Positions 36,395 to 46,719 of a stretch of DNA of 64,000 bases are shown piece by piece. The translations under genes and the position numbers were made by a program. The stretch lies in the NCBI RefSeq assembly GCF_001179845.1, contig NZ_CVSB01000037.1, forward strand, positions 62,001-126,000. Direction: 5' to 3'. Every line of letters begins with the position of its first letter. Position 1 is the stretch's first letter. Source of the stretch: Candidatus Pelagibacter communis. Its GTDB lineage: Bacteria; Pseudomonadota; Alphaproteobacteria; Pelagibacterales; Pelagibacteraceae. The notes below the pieces were generated by a model. The model was given only the letters and a program-made list of their open reading frames with translations. It made no database searches and was not told the origin of the DNA.

Positions 36395-37048
36395 TTAATA
36401 ATTTTTTTTCCTGAAATATAAATATATTAAAAGAATTGAAATCGCCATAGAAAACCAAGTAATTGCATACTTCTTGTGATTATTTGAAATTTTAGCAGTA
36501 ATCACTCTTGGTTTTGGAATTTTGTAATCCCCGTTTAAATAAATGACATACTCTGAAAAATTTCTTCCAGTAAATTTTGAAATATCTTCTCTATTCAAAG
36601 TAAACCAATAATTTTTCTCAATATCGTTTTCTGGTTTAAATGTACTTGGTTTAGTTTGTAGCATAAGAGTGCCGACTATTTTATTTTGATCAACTAAATT
36701 TATTTCAGGTAGGTCTTTTTTTTCAAAAGGTATCCATCCCCTATTCATTAAGTAATTGACGTCACCAATTTTTATTGGATTAACTACCTCAAATCCAGGT
36801 TTCCCTGCATCATTTAAATTATATAAGTAAATTTGTTTATCAAAATCAATATCTCCACTTGTTTTTATTCTAAGATAGTTTTTTTTTTCAACATTGGATA
36901 ATTCCACTGGGTCGTTTTTTAAAGAATTTTCTATTTGCTCAATTAGCTCTAATTTCCAATTTAATCTATAAATTTGCCAAAACCCTAGGGAGAGAAGAAT
37001 TAAAATAATAAAATAAACAAAAACTGAAAATAGTAATTTATTCTTCAA
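36395..37048 (-). CDS. SURF1-family cytochrome oxidase assembly protein
   Basis: A 217-residue protein with the two-helix SURF1 layout. An N-terminal membrane segment (LLFSVFVYFIILILLSLGFWQIYRL) contains the family GFWQ motif. A periplasmic domain follows with LMNRGWIPFE, and a second membrane segment is near the C-terminus (YAITWFSMAISILLIYLYF). SURF1 helps insert haem a into cytochrome oxidase. It lies 9 bases after ctaE, the standard alphaproteobacterial location. Confidence 0.93.
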   Translation of the reverse strand: MKNKLLFSVFVYFIILILLSLGFWQIYRLNWKLELIEQIENSLKNDPVELSNVEKKNYLRIKTSGDIDFDKQIYLYNLNDAGKPGFEVVNPIKIGDVNYLMNRGWIPFEKKDLPEINLVDQNKIVGTLMLQTKPSTFKPENDIEKNYWFTLNREDISKFTGRNFSEYVIYLNGDYKIPKPRVITAKISNNHKKYAITWFSMAISILLIYLYFRKKNY

Positions 37049-37057
37049 GGATAAATA

Positions 37058-37846
37058 TTAACTTCCCCAAATATAAATTGCAGCAAATAAGAATAGCCAC
37101 ACTACGTCAACGAAATGCCAGTACCAAGCAGCTGCTTCAAATCCAAAATGATGATCTTTAGTAAAATGACCTAGTCTTCCTCTCCACAAGCATACTGCTA
37201 AAAATATCGTTCCAATTATGACGTGAAAACCATGAAAACCTGTTGCCATATAAAATACAGCTCCATAAATATGTCCTGAGTACGTAAAAGTAGCGTGATG
37301 ATATTCGTATGCTTGCAATAATGTAAAAAAGAAACCAAGAATAACAGTTAGTGTTAAACCTTGTATAAATCCTTTTCTATCATCTTCTAATAAAGCGTGA
37401 TGAGCCCAAGTAACAGTTGTTCCTGATAATAATAAAACTAGAGTATTTATTAAAGGAATGTCCCAAGGATCAAACGTTTCAATATCTTTGGGAGGCCATA
37501 CATTTCCAACAAATTCATTTGGAAATAAACTTATATCAAAGTAAGCCCAGAACCATGCAACAAAGAACATTACCTCTGAAGCAATAAATAAAGTCATTCC
37601 ATATCTGTGATGAATTTGAACAACAGGAGTATGATGACCTTGATGTTCAGCTTCGATAACTACATCTCTAAACCACATGTACGCGCCATAAATTAATAAC
37701 GCTAAACCAAGATACATTCCCCAGGAAATGCCATTATGCATATAAAAAATTGCACCTATTGCTAATACTAAGCATGCAAACGATGTATAGATTGGCCAAG
37801 GGCTTGGATCAACTAAGTGGTAATCGTGTTTTTTTTCTGCTGACAT
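37058..37846 (-). CDS. ctaE: Cytochrome c oxidase subunit III
   Basis: A 262-residue membrane protein with seven hydrophobic segments. It has the subunit III hallmarks DPSPWP near the N-terminus, FIASEVMFFVAWFWAYF, and the C-terminal AAAWYWHFVDVVWLFLF. Subunit III stabilises the aa3 oxidase and supports proton uptake. It follows ctaG by 9 bases. All three core subunits, CtaC, CtaD and CtaE, are in this one minus-strand operon. Confidence 0.97.
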   Translation of the reverse strand: MSAEKKHDYHLVDPSPWPIYTSFACLVLAIGAIFYMHNGISWGMYLGLALLIYGAYMWFRDVVIEAEHQGHHTPVVQIHHRYGMTLFIASEVMFFVAWFWAYFDISLFPNEFVGNVWPPKDIETFDPWDIPLINTLVLLLSGTTVTWAHHALLEDDRKGFIQGLTLTVILGFFFTLLQAYEYHHATFTYSGHIYGAVFYMATGFHGFHVIIGTIFLAVCLWRGRLGHFTKDHHFGFEAAAWYWHFVDVVWLFLFAAIYIWGS

Positions 37847-37855
37847 TTTTCGTGA

Positions 37856-38389
37856 TTATGATTGTTTATAGTAATCTGTCGAGAAAAAAGTGTACGACAT
37901 GGTTACATCTTGTAGATTTTTTGTTGTTGGATCATTTACAAGTTCAGGGTCTAAATAAAAAGTCATCACATAAGTAGCCTTCTCACCAGCCTTCAACTCT
38001 TGTTTTTCAAAGCAAAAACATCCTAATTTACTATAATATTTACCAAAACTTGCTGGCGACACATTAAAACTAGCAACACCATAAGTAGTTTCATCTCCAA
38101 TATTCTCAACTTCAAATTCTATTCTGTTGACCTGGCCAACCTTTACATCAATCACGTTCGATTTTGCCTTAAAATTCCATTCAAGATTATTCACATTTGT
38201 ATCAAACCTCACGCTTACAACCTTATCTAAAACTATTTTTGGGGCCTCTTTAGATACCTGGGTTGTTCCACCGAAGCCTGTAACTCTACAAAACAGATCA
38301 TACAAAGGCACTGCCGCAAAAGACAATCCTAACATAAGGACAAAAATCCCAGCCAAAAGTAAAGGAGTTAATGTTTTGCTTTTAATCAT
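37856..38389 (-). CDS. ctaG: Cytochrome c oxidase assembly protein CtaG/Cox11
   Basis: Cox11 delivers copper to the CuB centre. The 177-residue protein has one N-terminal membrane anchor (TLTPLLLAGIFVLMLGLSFAAVPLYDLFCRVTG is the region) and a periplasmic beta domain. The copper-binding CFCFEKQEL motif is near residue 125, and YVMTFYLDP follows. The start overlaps the stop of the small membrane protein upstream by 4 bases (ATGA), which implies coupled translation. Confidence 0.95.
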   Translation of the reverse strand: MIKSKTLTPLLLAGIFVLMLGLSFAAVPLYDLFCRVTGFGGTTQVSKEAPKIVLDKVVSVRFDTNVNNLEWNFKAKSNVIDVKVGQVNRIEFEVENIGDETTYGVASFNVSPASFGKYYSKLGCFCFEKQELKAGEKATYVMTFYLDPELVNDPTTKNLQDVTMSYTFFSTDYYKQS

Positions 38390-38511
38390 ATCTGTCTATC
38401 AAATACTCCAACGTTGTATAAAGTAAAAACAAATAAAAATACCATAAACGCTAAAATTGCTATTGCAGTTATAATATTTTTTTTCTTTGTTTTCTTGTCA
38501 GGCGTTATCAT
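38386..38511 (-). CDS. 41-residue single-helix protein in the cox operon (CoxF-like)
   Basis: Reading the reverse strand between ctaB and ctaG gives an open frame from an ATG at 38511 to a TGA at 38386-38388. It starts MITPDKKTKKKNI, continues with one membrane helix (about residues 14-32), and ends VGVFDRQI. The 4-base ATGA overlaps with both ctaB and ctaG show that it is a real link in a coupled chain. Many alphaproteobacteria have a tiny membrane protein at this place, sometimes called CoxF. An assembly or stability role is inferred from position only. Confidence 0.8.
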   Translation of the reverse strand: MITPDKKTKKKNIITAIAILAFMVFLFVFTLYNVGVFDRQI

Positions 38512-39419
38512 AAAATTTTATCAATTAAAAAAAGAACAAAAATCAAAAATAAATACAAAATTGAATATCCAAAAATAGATTTTGCTTTTTTTGCATCAAA
38601 TTTGTTCTTTTTAAATTTATAAAGTTCGAAACATAAATAATTATAATAAATTGTCAAAATTAATGATGGGATTAAAAAAGTTATACCCACAAAACCAATA
38701 GCATATGGTAAAACAATTACTGGTAACATTGTTAAAGAATAAATAAATATATTTAATTTTGTACTCTCAACACCATTTGTTAGAGGAAGCATTGGAATCT
38801 TTGCTTTTTTGTAATCATCTGATTTATACAAACTTAAAGCCCAAAAATGCGAAGGCGTCCAAAAGAATATAATCAAAAAGAATGTAATTGGCTCAAAAGT
38901 CAAAGAATTGGTAGCTATAGTCCAACCAATCACTGGGGGCAATGCTCCTGCGGCTCCTCCTATCACTATATTTTGCGGAGTTTTTCTTTTTAACCAAATT
39001 GTATAAACAAACACATAAAACAAAATAGTAAAAAGTAATAAAATAGCTGATATTCTGTTTGAATAATAATCAAGTGCAATTACAGAAAAAATCGAAAGAG
39101 AAATTCCAAATACCAGTGCTTGATTTCTATTTACTTTACCTGTCGGAATTGGTCTCAAACAAGTTCTTGTCATAAGAGCATCTAAATCAGACTCGTACCA
39201 CATATTTAAAGCCCCAGCAGCTCCTGCTCCAATTGAAACTAAAATTATTCCAATGATTGCATCTTTTGTTGGAATTATATTTGGAGCCATTAACAATCCA
39301 ACTGCACATGTAAATATAACCAAAGACATTACTCTTGGTTTCATTAATTTAAATAATTCAGATAAATTAAAGGCGTCTTCTTGAGATAAGTTTCTATTTT
39401 TTAATTTAGACTTAATCAT
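38508..39419 (-). CDS. ctaB: Protoheme IX farnesyltransferase (haem O synthase)
   Basis: CtaB attaches farnesyl to haem b to make haem O, the precursor of haem a. The 303-residue UbiA-superfamily membrane protein has LMKPRVMSLVIFTC, the aspartate-rich NMWYESDLDALMTRTCLRPIP motif, and a second region FWTPSHFWALSLYKSDDYKKA. It lies 33 bases after ctaD and overlaps the small protein gene downstream by 4 bases. Haem A synthase (ctaA) is not in this window. Confidence 0.96.
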   Translation of the reverse strand: MIKSKLKNRNLSQEDAFNLSELFKLMKPRVMSLVIFTCAVGLLMAPNIIPTKDAIIGIILVSIGAGAAGALNMWYESDLDALMTRTCLRPIPTGKVNRNQALVFGISLSIFSVIALDYYSNRISAILLLFTILFYVFVYTIWLKRKTPQNIVIGGAAGALPPVIGWTIATNSLTFEPITFFLIIFFWTPSHFWALSLYKSDDYKKAKIPMLPLTNGVESTKLNIFIYSLTMLPVIVLPYAIGFVGITFLIPSLILTIYYNYLCFELYKFKKNKFDAKKAKSIFGYSILYLFLIFVLFLIDKIL

Positions 39420-39452
39420 TAATTTAAAGTTAAAAAATCTTGTTTGCTATAT

Positions 39453-41904
<2,452 letters not shown>

Positions 41905-41965
41905 TTTTTTACCCTATATAGAGCGTCTTTTAAAAAAATACACTTTTACTTTTAGCGACAAAATA

Positions 41966-42664
41966 TCAATTAATGGCGTAATTTATGATCGATAGAGCAG
42001 AAATTACAGCCGTTTCAGATCTCAATATGTTTTCATTGATTTTAATAGGCTGAACACCACTAAATTTAAGAATCTCTTCCCTCTCCTCCTCAGAAAAATC
42101 TCCCTCTGGTCCTATGATTACGCAAGTAGGCTTGGTGGTTAACTTTTTAATGTCAATTTTTGTATTAGTAGTGTTGAGATCAGTAAAAATTAAATCCATA
42201 TCATTATTTAGAAAGCTTTTTAATTTTTGAGGCTCTTCAATTGATGGAACAGTTATTCTGTTTGATTGTTCAGCTGCTTCTATGATTACTTTTTCCAATC
42301 TCTCTTTATTAATCTTCCTAACAATCGTTCTTTCAAAGATAATTGGTAAAAACTTAGTTACACCAAGCTCTGTAGCTTTTTGGATCATGAAATTAAAGTA
42401 ATTTGATTTGATAGGAGAGAAAGCCAGCCAGAGATCTATGGTATTTTCTTTCTGTCTTAATTGTTTCGTAACATTAAATTCAACTATGCTTTTATTGATA
42501 TTTGCGATTTTCGCCTCCCATTCGCCACTACTATTAAAAAGAGAAAAAACTTCTTTCTCTTTAAGTCTCATAACTTTTGAAACATAGTGTGATTGAGATT
42601 TATCAAGTTTGTCAGTCAAATTAAGAGATAAACTTTTTGAATAAAATAATCTAATGTTACTCAT
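41966..42664 (-). CDS. rsmE: 16S rRNA (uracil-1498-N3)-methyltransferase
   Basis: A 232-residue SPOUT methyltransferase. The N-terminal PUA-like domain has SQSHYVSKVMRLKEKEVF, and the C-terminal knot has IGPEGDFSEEEREEIL followed by LRSETAVISALSII. RsmE methylates U1498 of 16S rRNA. It faces the haloacid dehalogenase gene with only 16 bases between the two starts. Downstream is the cox operon on the same strand. Confidence 0.94.
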   Translation of the reverse strand: MSNIRLFYSKSLSLNLTDKLDKSQSHYVSKVMRLKEKEVFSLFNSSGEWEAKIANINKSIVEFNVTKQLRQKENTIDLWLAFSPIKSNYFNFMIQKATELGVTKFLPIIFERTIVRKINKERLEKVIIEAAEQSNRITVPSIEEPQKLKSFLNNDMDLIFTDLNTTNTKIDIKKLTTKPTCVIIGPEGDFSEEEREEILKFSGVQPIKINENILRSETAVISALSIINYAIN

Positions 42665-42680
42665 ATTGATAAGTTAGTTT

Positions 42681-43343
42681 ATGAAAAATATTAAAGCAAT
42701 AATTTTTGATGCTTACGGCACCTTATTTGATGTCAATTCAGCTGCTGAAAAATGTAAAGATAAAATAGGTGATAAGTGGGAAGGTTTCGCCAATTATTGG
42801 AGAACAACACAATTAGAATATACTTGGCTAAGAAGTTTAATGAAACGTCACAAGGATTTTTGGCAGGTAACAGAGGATAGTTTAGATAAATCTATGAAAG
42901 CTTATAAGATAGATTCTTCAATGAGAAATGAGTTATTAGATCTTTATAAAATTCTTTCTCCTTTCAAAGAAGTTCCTGAAGTTTTAAAATCATTAAAAGA
43001 AAAAGATTTTAAACTTGCTATTCTTTCTAATGGTACTCCTGCTCTTCTTAATGAATTAGTTAAGAGTAATAACTTGGAAAATATATTTAATAATATTTTT
43101 TCAATTGAAGAAGTTGGAGTTTATAAACCAGATTCTAAAGTTTATGACCTTCCAATAAATCAATATCAAATAAAAAAAAATGAAGTTGCTTTTTTAAGTG
43201 CTAACACTTGGGATGTATCAGGTGGTGGAAATTATGGATTCAATTCTATTTGGGTAAACAGAAATAATAATATTTTTGATAACCTTGATTATAAACCTCA
43301 AAACGAAATCAAAAATCTAAAAGAGTTACTCAATATTATCTAA
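42681..43343 (+). CDS. Haloacid dehalogenase type II (HAD superfamily)
   Basis: A 220-residue HAD hydrolase close to L-2-haloacid dehalogenases. The nucleophile Asp is in IIFDAYGTLFDVNSAAE, the cap domain follows with YTWLRSLM, the Thr/Ser motif is in LAILSNGTP, the Lys in YKPDSKVY, and SANTWDVSGGGNYGF closes the site. The YGTLFDV and SANxWDV motifs are typical of true type II dehalogenases. The natural substrate is unknown. The 3' end overlaps the HxlR regulator gene by 8 bases. Confidence 0.88.
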   Translation: MKNIKAIIFDAYGTLFDVNSAAEKCKDKIGDKWEGFANYWRTTQLEYTWLRSLMKRHKDFWQVTEDSLDKSMKAYKIDSSMRNELLDLYKILSPFKEVPEVLKSLKEKDFKLAILSNGTPALLNELVKSNNLENIFNNIFSIEEVGVYKPDSKVYDLPINQYQIKKNEVAFLSANTWDVSGGGNYGFNSIWVNRNNNIFDNLDYKPQNEIKNLKELLNII

Positions 43344-43713
43344 TTCTATTTTCTTCAAAGTTTTTATTTAGTTTTAAAGAAATAGCTCTTGTGTTTTTTC
43401 TATTCCAGTCAGAAAAAGATTTTAAAATAGGAATTACGGATAAACCAAATTCAGTAAGTGAATACTCTACTTTTGGAGGTACTACTTGATGTACTTTTCT
43501 ATTAACTATTCCATCGGTTTCTAACTCTTTAAGTTGCTTGGATAACATTTGTTGGGTGATTGTTTTTAATACTTTTTTAAGTTCATTAAATCTTACTTTC
43601 TTGCTGTTATATAATGTAAATAAAATTCTTATTTTCCATTTACCACCTAAAAAATAAATAGCTCTTTCGGCGGGACAATTAATTAAATCTTTCATAAGGA
43701 TTAAATAACTCAT
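43336..43713 (-). CDS. HxlR-family transcriptional regulator
   Basis: A 125-residue winged-helix regulator. It has NCPAERAIYFLGGKWKIRILF near the N-terminus, a recognition region MLSKQLKELETDGIVNR, and a wing PPKVEYSLTEFG. The single Cys in NCPAE is at the place where YodB/QorR-type HxlR proteins sense quinones or thiol stress. It is divergent from the CDGSH-DoxX-pirin-Qor genes, with a palindrome between them. An inner Met at 43695 is also possible as the start. The regulatory link to the cluster is inferred from layout. Confidence 0.87.
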   Translation of the reverse strand: MSYLILMKDLINCPAERAIYFLGGKWKIRILFTLYNSKKVRFNELKKVLKTITQQMLSKQLKELETDGIVNRKVHQVVPPKVEYSLTEFGLSVIPILKSFSDWNRKNTRAISLKLNKNFEENRIR

Positions 43714-43730
43714 CTATTTAAATTTTCAAG

Positions 43731-43756
43731 GTATGATTTTGTATACTAGTATGATT
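43731..43756. promoter_or_regulatory. Candidate HxlR operator
   Basis: The 109-base space between the HxlR and CDGSH starts contains a perfect 10-base palindrome ATACTAGTAT at 43743-43752. It is overlapped by two direct copies of GTATGATT at 43731-43738 and 43749-43756. HxlR dimers usually bind AT-rich palindromes with GTA/TAC arms. The assignment is a guess from position and symmetry, and short palindromes are not rare in AT-rich DNA. Confidence 0.4.
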
Positions 43757-43822
43757 ATATTGCGTTCTTGCAGAATTAAATACAAACTATTAGATAACCC
43801 TAAACTTAATGAAAGGGTAAAA

Positions 43823-44077
43823 ATGAGCAAAGGACAAAAAGCAGGTAACGGACCAATGGCTATCGAAGTTGAAAAAGGCAAATCATATTATTGGTGTGCA
43901 TGTGGACGATCAAAAAAACAACCATTCTGTGATGGTTCACATACCAGTCCACTAAATGATGAAGGAACAAAGTTTACTCCTTTTGCATATAAAGCAGAAG
44001 AAACAAAAAAAATGTTTTTCTGTGCATGTAAACAAACTAACAATCAACCATTCTGCGATGGTTCACACAATAAATAA
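43823..44077 (+). CDS. Tandem CDGSH iron-sulfur protein
   Basis: An 84-residue protein with two CDGSH motifs, each a Cys-x-Cys followed by CDGSH: YWCACGRSKKQPFCDGSH and FFCACKQTNNQPFCDGSH. Each should hold a 2Fe-2S cluster with three Cys and one His, as in mitoNEET-type proteins. The ATG at 43823 (MSKGQKAGNG) is preferred to an upstream frame extension with unrelated sequence. It is first in a four-gene row with DoxX, pirin and quinone oxidoreductase genes. A redox or cluster-sensing role is inferred. Confidence 0.9.
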   Translation: MSKGQKAGNGPMAIEVEKGKSYYWCACGRSKKQPFCDGSHTSPLNDEGTKFTPFAYKAEETKKMFFCACKQTNNQPFCDGSHNK

Positions 44078-44080
44078 ACT

Positions 44081-44458
44081 ATGACAAATATTTTAGATTT
44101 AGTAGGAAGAGTATTTATCTCTTTAGTATTTTTATTAAGTGGAATAAATAAAATTGTAAATTACGAGGGATCTATCAGATGGATGGAATCTTTTGGAATG
44201 CCTGGTATTTTTTTAATTCCAGCAATTATACTAGAAATAGGTGCTCCTATATTAATTATAATTGGGTACAAAGTAAAAATCGCTGCAGCTTTACTAAGTG
44301 TATTTTGTATTGCAACTGCGCTTATTTTTCATACTGATTTTAGTAATCAAATGCAGTTTGTATCCTTTATGAAAAATATAGCTCTTGCAGGTGGATTTTT
44401 ATTTTTAGTGATAAATGATACAAAGGATTTTAGTTTAGAGGGTAAATTATCAAAATAA
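44081..44458 (+). CDS. DoxX-family membrane protein
   Basis: A 125-residue protein with four membrane helices and the DoxX opening VGRVFISLVFLLSGINKI. It continues with WMESFGMPG and ILEIGAPILIIIGYK. DoxX proteins are small quinone- or thiol-linked membrane proteins with poorly defined roles, often found with oxidative-stress genes. It starts 3 bases after the CDGSH gene and ends directly before the pirin gene, so co-transcription is very likely. Confidence 0.87.
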   Translation: MTNILDLVGRVFISLVFLLSGINKIVNYEGSIRWMESFGMPGIFLIPAIILEIGAPILIIIGYKVKIAAALLSVFCIATALIFHTDFSNQMQFVSFMKNIALAGGFLFLVINDTKDFSLEGKLSK

Positions 44459-45295
44459 ATGTCAAATATAGAAGTAAGTAAAATTATTGACCCTATTCCA
44501 GCTTCTGATGGTGCTGGAGTTAAATTAAAAAGAAGTATTGGTGTTGAGCCAAATTATTTTGATCCTTTCTTAATGCTTGATGAATTTGGTTCAGAAAATA
44601 GTGAGGATTATATAGCTGGTTTTCCACCCCACCCTCATCGAGGAATTGAAACAGTAACTTATATGTTGGCTGGAGATTTTGAGCACAAAGATAGTACAGG
44701 TGGTGAGGGCAGAATGACTGCTGGAGACGTTCAATGGATGAAAACCGGAAGTGGAATTATCCATTCAGAAATGCCTGCTATGAAAGAAGGAAGACTTCAT
44801 GGGTTCCAATTATGGATTAACATGCCTGCTAAATTAAAAATGAGTAAGCCTGAATATCTTTATATTGATGCTGATAAAATGAGTGTTCATAAAGATGATG
44901 ATAAACAAGTAAAAGTAATAGCTGGAAAATTTGAAAAAGCTGAAGGACCAGTAAAAGGTCATAACGTTGAGCCAGTTTATTTTGATGTAGAATTAAACAA
45001 AGATAAAGAGTTCAATTTTAAATTACCATCTACTCACAATACGTTTATTTATTTAATTAGTGGAGAAATCGAAATTGGTAAAAATAAACATGAAAATGTT
45101 AAAGACAGTACTTTAATTCTTTTAACTAAGGGTGAAGACTTAATAGTTAAAGCTAAATCAAACGCTAAGTTTTTAGTAATTTCAGGCAAACCAATTAACG
45201 AGGAAATAGCAAGAGGTGGACCATTTGTGATGAATACTAAAGCAGAGATCTTGCAAGCAGTTCAAGATTATCATAATGGTACATTTGTAAAATAA
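44459..45295 (+). CDS. Pirin-family protein
   Basis: A 278-residue double cupin. The N-terminal cupin has the pirin signature FPPHPHRGIETVTYML, then GDVQWMKTGSGIIHSEMP, with metal-binding His and Glu residues. The LHGFQLWINMP stretch is also typical. The C-terminal cupin is present. Bacterial pirins include quercetinases and redox-sensing regulators; the sequence does not decide between these. The ATG directly follows the doxX stop. Confidence 0.92.
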   Translation: MSNIEVSKIIDPIPASDGAGVKLKRSIGVEPNYFDPFLMLDEFGSENSEDYIAGFPPHPHRGIETVTYMLAGDFEHKDSTGGEGRMTAGDVQWMKTGSGIIHSEMPAMKEGRLHGFQLWINMPAKLKMSKPEYLYIDADKMSVHKDDDKQVKVIAGKFEKAEGPVKGHNVEPVYFDVELNKDKEFNFKLPSTHNTFIYLISGEIEIGKNKHENVKDSTLILLTKGEDLIVKAKSNAKFLVISGKPINEEIARGGPFVMNTKAEILQAVQDYHNGTFVK

Positions 45296-45298
45296 ATT

Positions 45299-46273
45299 AT
45301 GAAAGCTGTACAAATTAACAAAACTGGTGGTCCTGAAGTTTTAGAAGTTAAGGATATATCTTTAGATAAGCCTGGTCCAGATCAAGTAACTATTGAGCAA
45401 AAAGCAATTGGTCTTAACTACATTGATACTTATCATCGATCAGGTTTGTACCCTTTAAAACTACCGATTGGTTTAGGTTTAGAAGGTGCTGGAATTATTA
45501 CAGATGTTGGGGAAAATGTGAAAGACTTCAAAGTTGGTGATAAAATTTCATATGCTGGAATTCCTTTAGGATCTTATTCTTCTCATAGAAATTACCCAAC
45601 TAAAAATTTGGTGAAAGTACCAGACGGTATTGATCTAGAAATAGCTGCAACATTAATGACAAAAGGTTTAACAACTTTTTATCTTTTACATAAAACTTAT
45701 CCAGTTAAATCAGGTGAAACAATTTTATTTCACGCAGCTGCTGGTGGAGTTGGTCAGATTTTTGGACAATGGGCAAAAAGTTTAGGATGTACTGTTATAG
45801 GCACAGTTGGATCAGATGAAAAAGTGAACATAGCAAAAGAAAATGGTTATGATCATGTTATAAATTATAATAAAGAAGATTTTGCAAAAAAAGTTTTAGA
45901 GATTACCAACGGTAAGGGAGTGCCAGTTGTTTATGATGGTGTTGGAAAAGATACACTAGATGGATCTATTGAATGTTTAGCAATAAGAGGAATGATGGTT
46001 TCTTTTGGAAATGCATCGGGTCCATTGTCTGAAATAAATGTTCCAAAAGTTCTTCAACCGAAAGGACTTTATCTTGTAAGACCATCAATGCAACAATACC
46101 TTTCTACAAGACAGGAATTAGATGAAGCATCAACAACAATGTTTGAAAAAATTAGCTCTGGTAAAGTAAAAATTAAAATTTTTAAAAAATATAAGTTAGA
46201 AGAAGTTATTCAGGCTCATCGAGATCTGGAAGGAAGAAAAATTTTAGGACCAGCTGTAATAGTTCCTAATTAA
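45299..46273 (+). CDS. qor: NADPH:quinone oxidoreductase (zinc-free MDR family)
   Basis: A 324-residue medium-chain reductase. The N-terminus is MKAVQINKTGGPEVLEV, the substrate domain has AIGLNYIDTYHRSGLYP, and the NADPH fold has HAAAGGVGQIFGQWAKSLG. Zinc-binding residues are absent, as in quinone reductases of the Qor type. It follows the pirin gene by 3 bases. Its stop overlaps the stop of the convergent DUF2721 gene by 8 bases. A role in quinone detoxification would fit the HxlR regulator upstream. Confidence 0.92.
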   Translation: MKAVQINKTGGPEVLEVKDISLDKPGPDQVTIEQKAIGLNYIDTYHRSGLYPLKLPIGLGLEGAGIITDVGENVKDFKVGDKISYAGIPLGSYSSHRNYPTKNLVKVPDGIDLEIAATLMTKGLTTFYLLHKTYPVKSGETILFHAAAGGVGQIFGQWAKSLGCTVIGTVGSDEKVNIAKENGYDHVINYNKEDFAKKVLEITNGKGVPVVYDGVGKDTLDGSIECLAIRGMMVSFGNASGPLSEINVPKVLQPKGLYLVRPSMQQYLSTRQELDEASTTMFEKISSGKVKIKIFKKYKLEEVIQAHRDLEGRKILGPAVIVPN

Positions 46274-46670
46274 CATCAACATCCATATCTGACATATGCA
46301 ACTTTAATGCATTTGTTGAAATTTGAATTTCTCTTATAAAAAAAATTATAGATATGATCATAGATAGACAACAAGATCCAAAAATTACTCTTGCCAAAAA
46401 AACTTCATCTAAGTAAAGAGCAAATACAGTTAACATATTAAAAAGAAACCCAAAAGCCGCAAATAATATTGTCCATCTTAAAAGAGTTATTCTGCCACTT
46501 AAATTTATAAATTGCTTTTTCCACTCGGGTGGAATGTGTTTTTCATAAACATGCTCGTCATGTAGCTGTCTAATTAGAATACTAAGAGAATGGAACCTGT
46601 TACTATAAACTCCCATTAATAAAGGAATTGCTGGAAACATTAGTGCTGTGACTGTGTAATCTATATTCAT
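46266..46670 (-). CDS. DUF2721 membrane protein
   Basis: A 134-residue protein with an N-terminal hydrophobic stretch (YTVTALMFPAIPLLMGVYSNRF) and two further membrane helices (LRWTILFAAFGFLFNMLTVFAL and ARVIFGSCCLSMIISIIFF). An amphipathic segment LIRQLHDEHVYEK follows the first. This layout fits DUF2721, whose function is unknown. It is convergent with qor and divergent from ubiA with a 49-base spacer. Confidence 0.75.
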   Translation of the reverse strand: MNIDYTVTALMFPAIPLLMGVYSNRFHSLSILIRQLHDEHVYEKHIPPEWKKQFINLSGRITLLRWTILFAAFGFLFNMLTVFALYLDEVFLARVIFGSCCLSMIISIIFFIREIQISTNALKLHMSDMDVDVN

Positions 46671-46719
46671 ACGAATCAGTTTGATTATGAATCTAGCCTT
46701 TGTTATTTACAAGTAAAAT

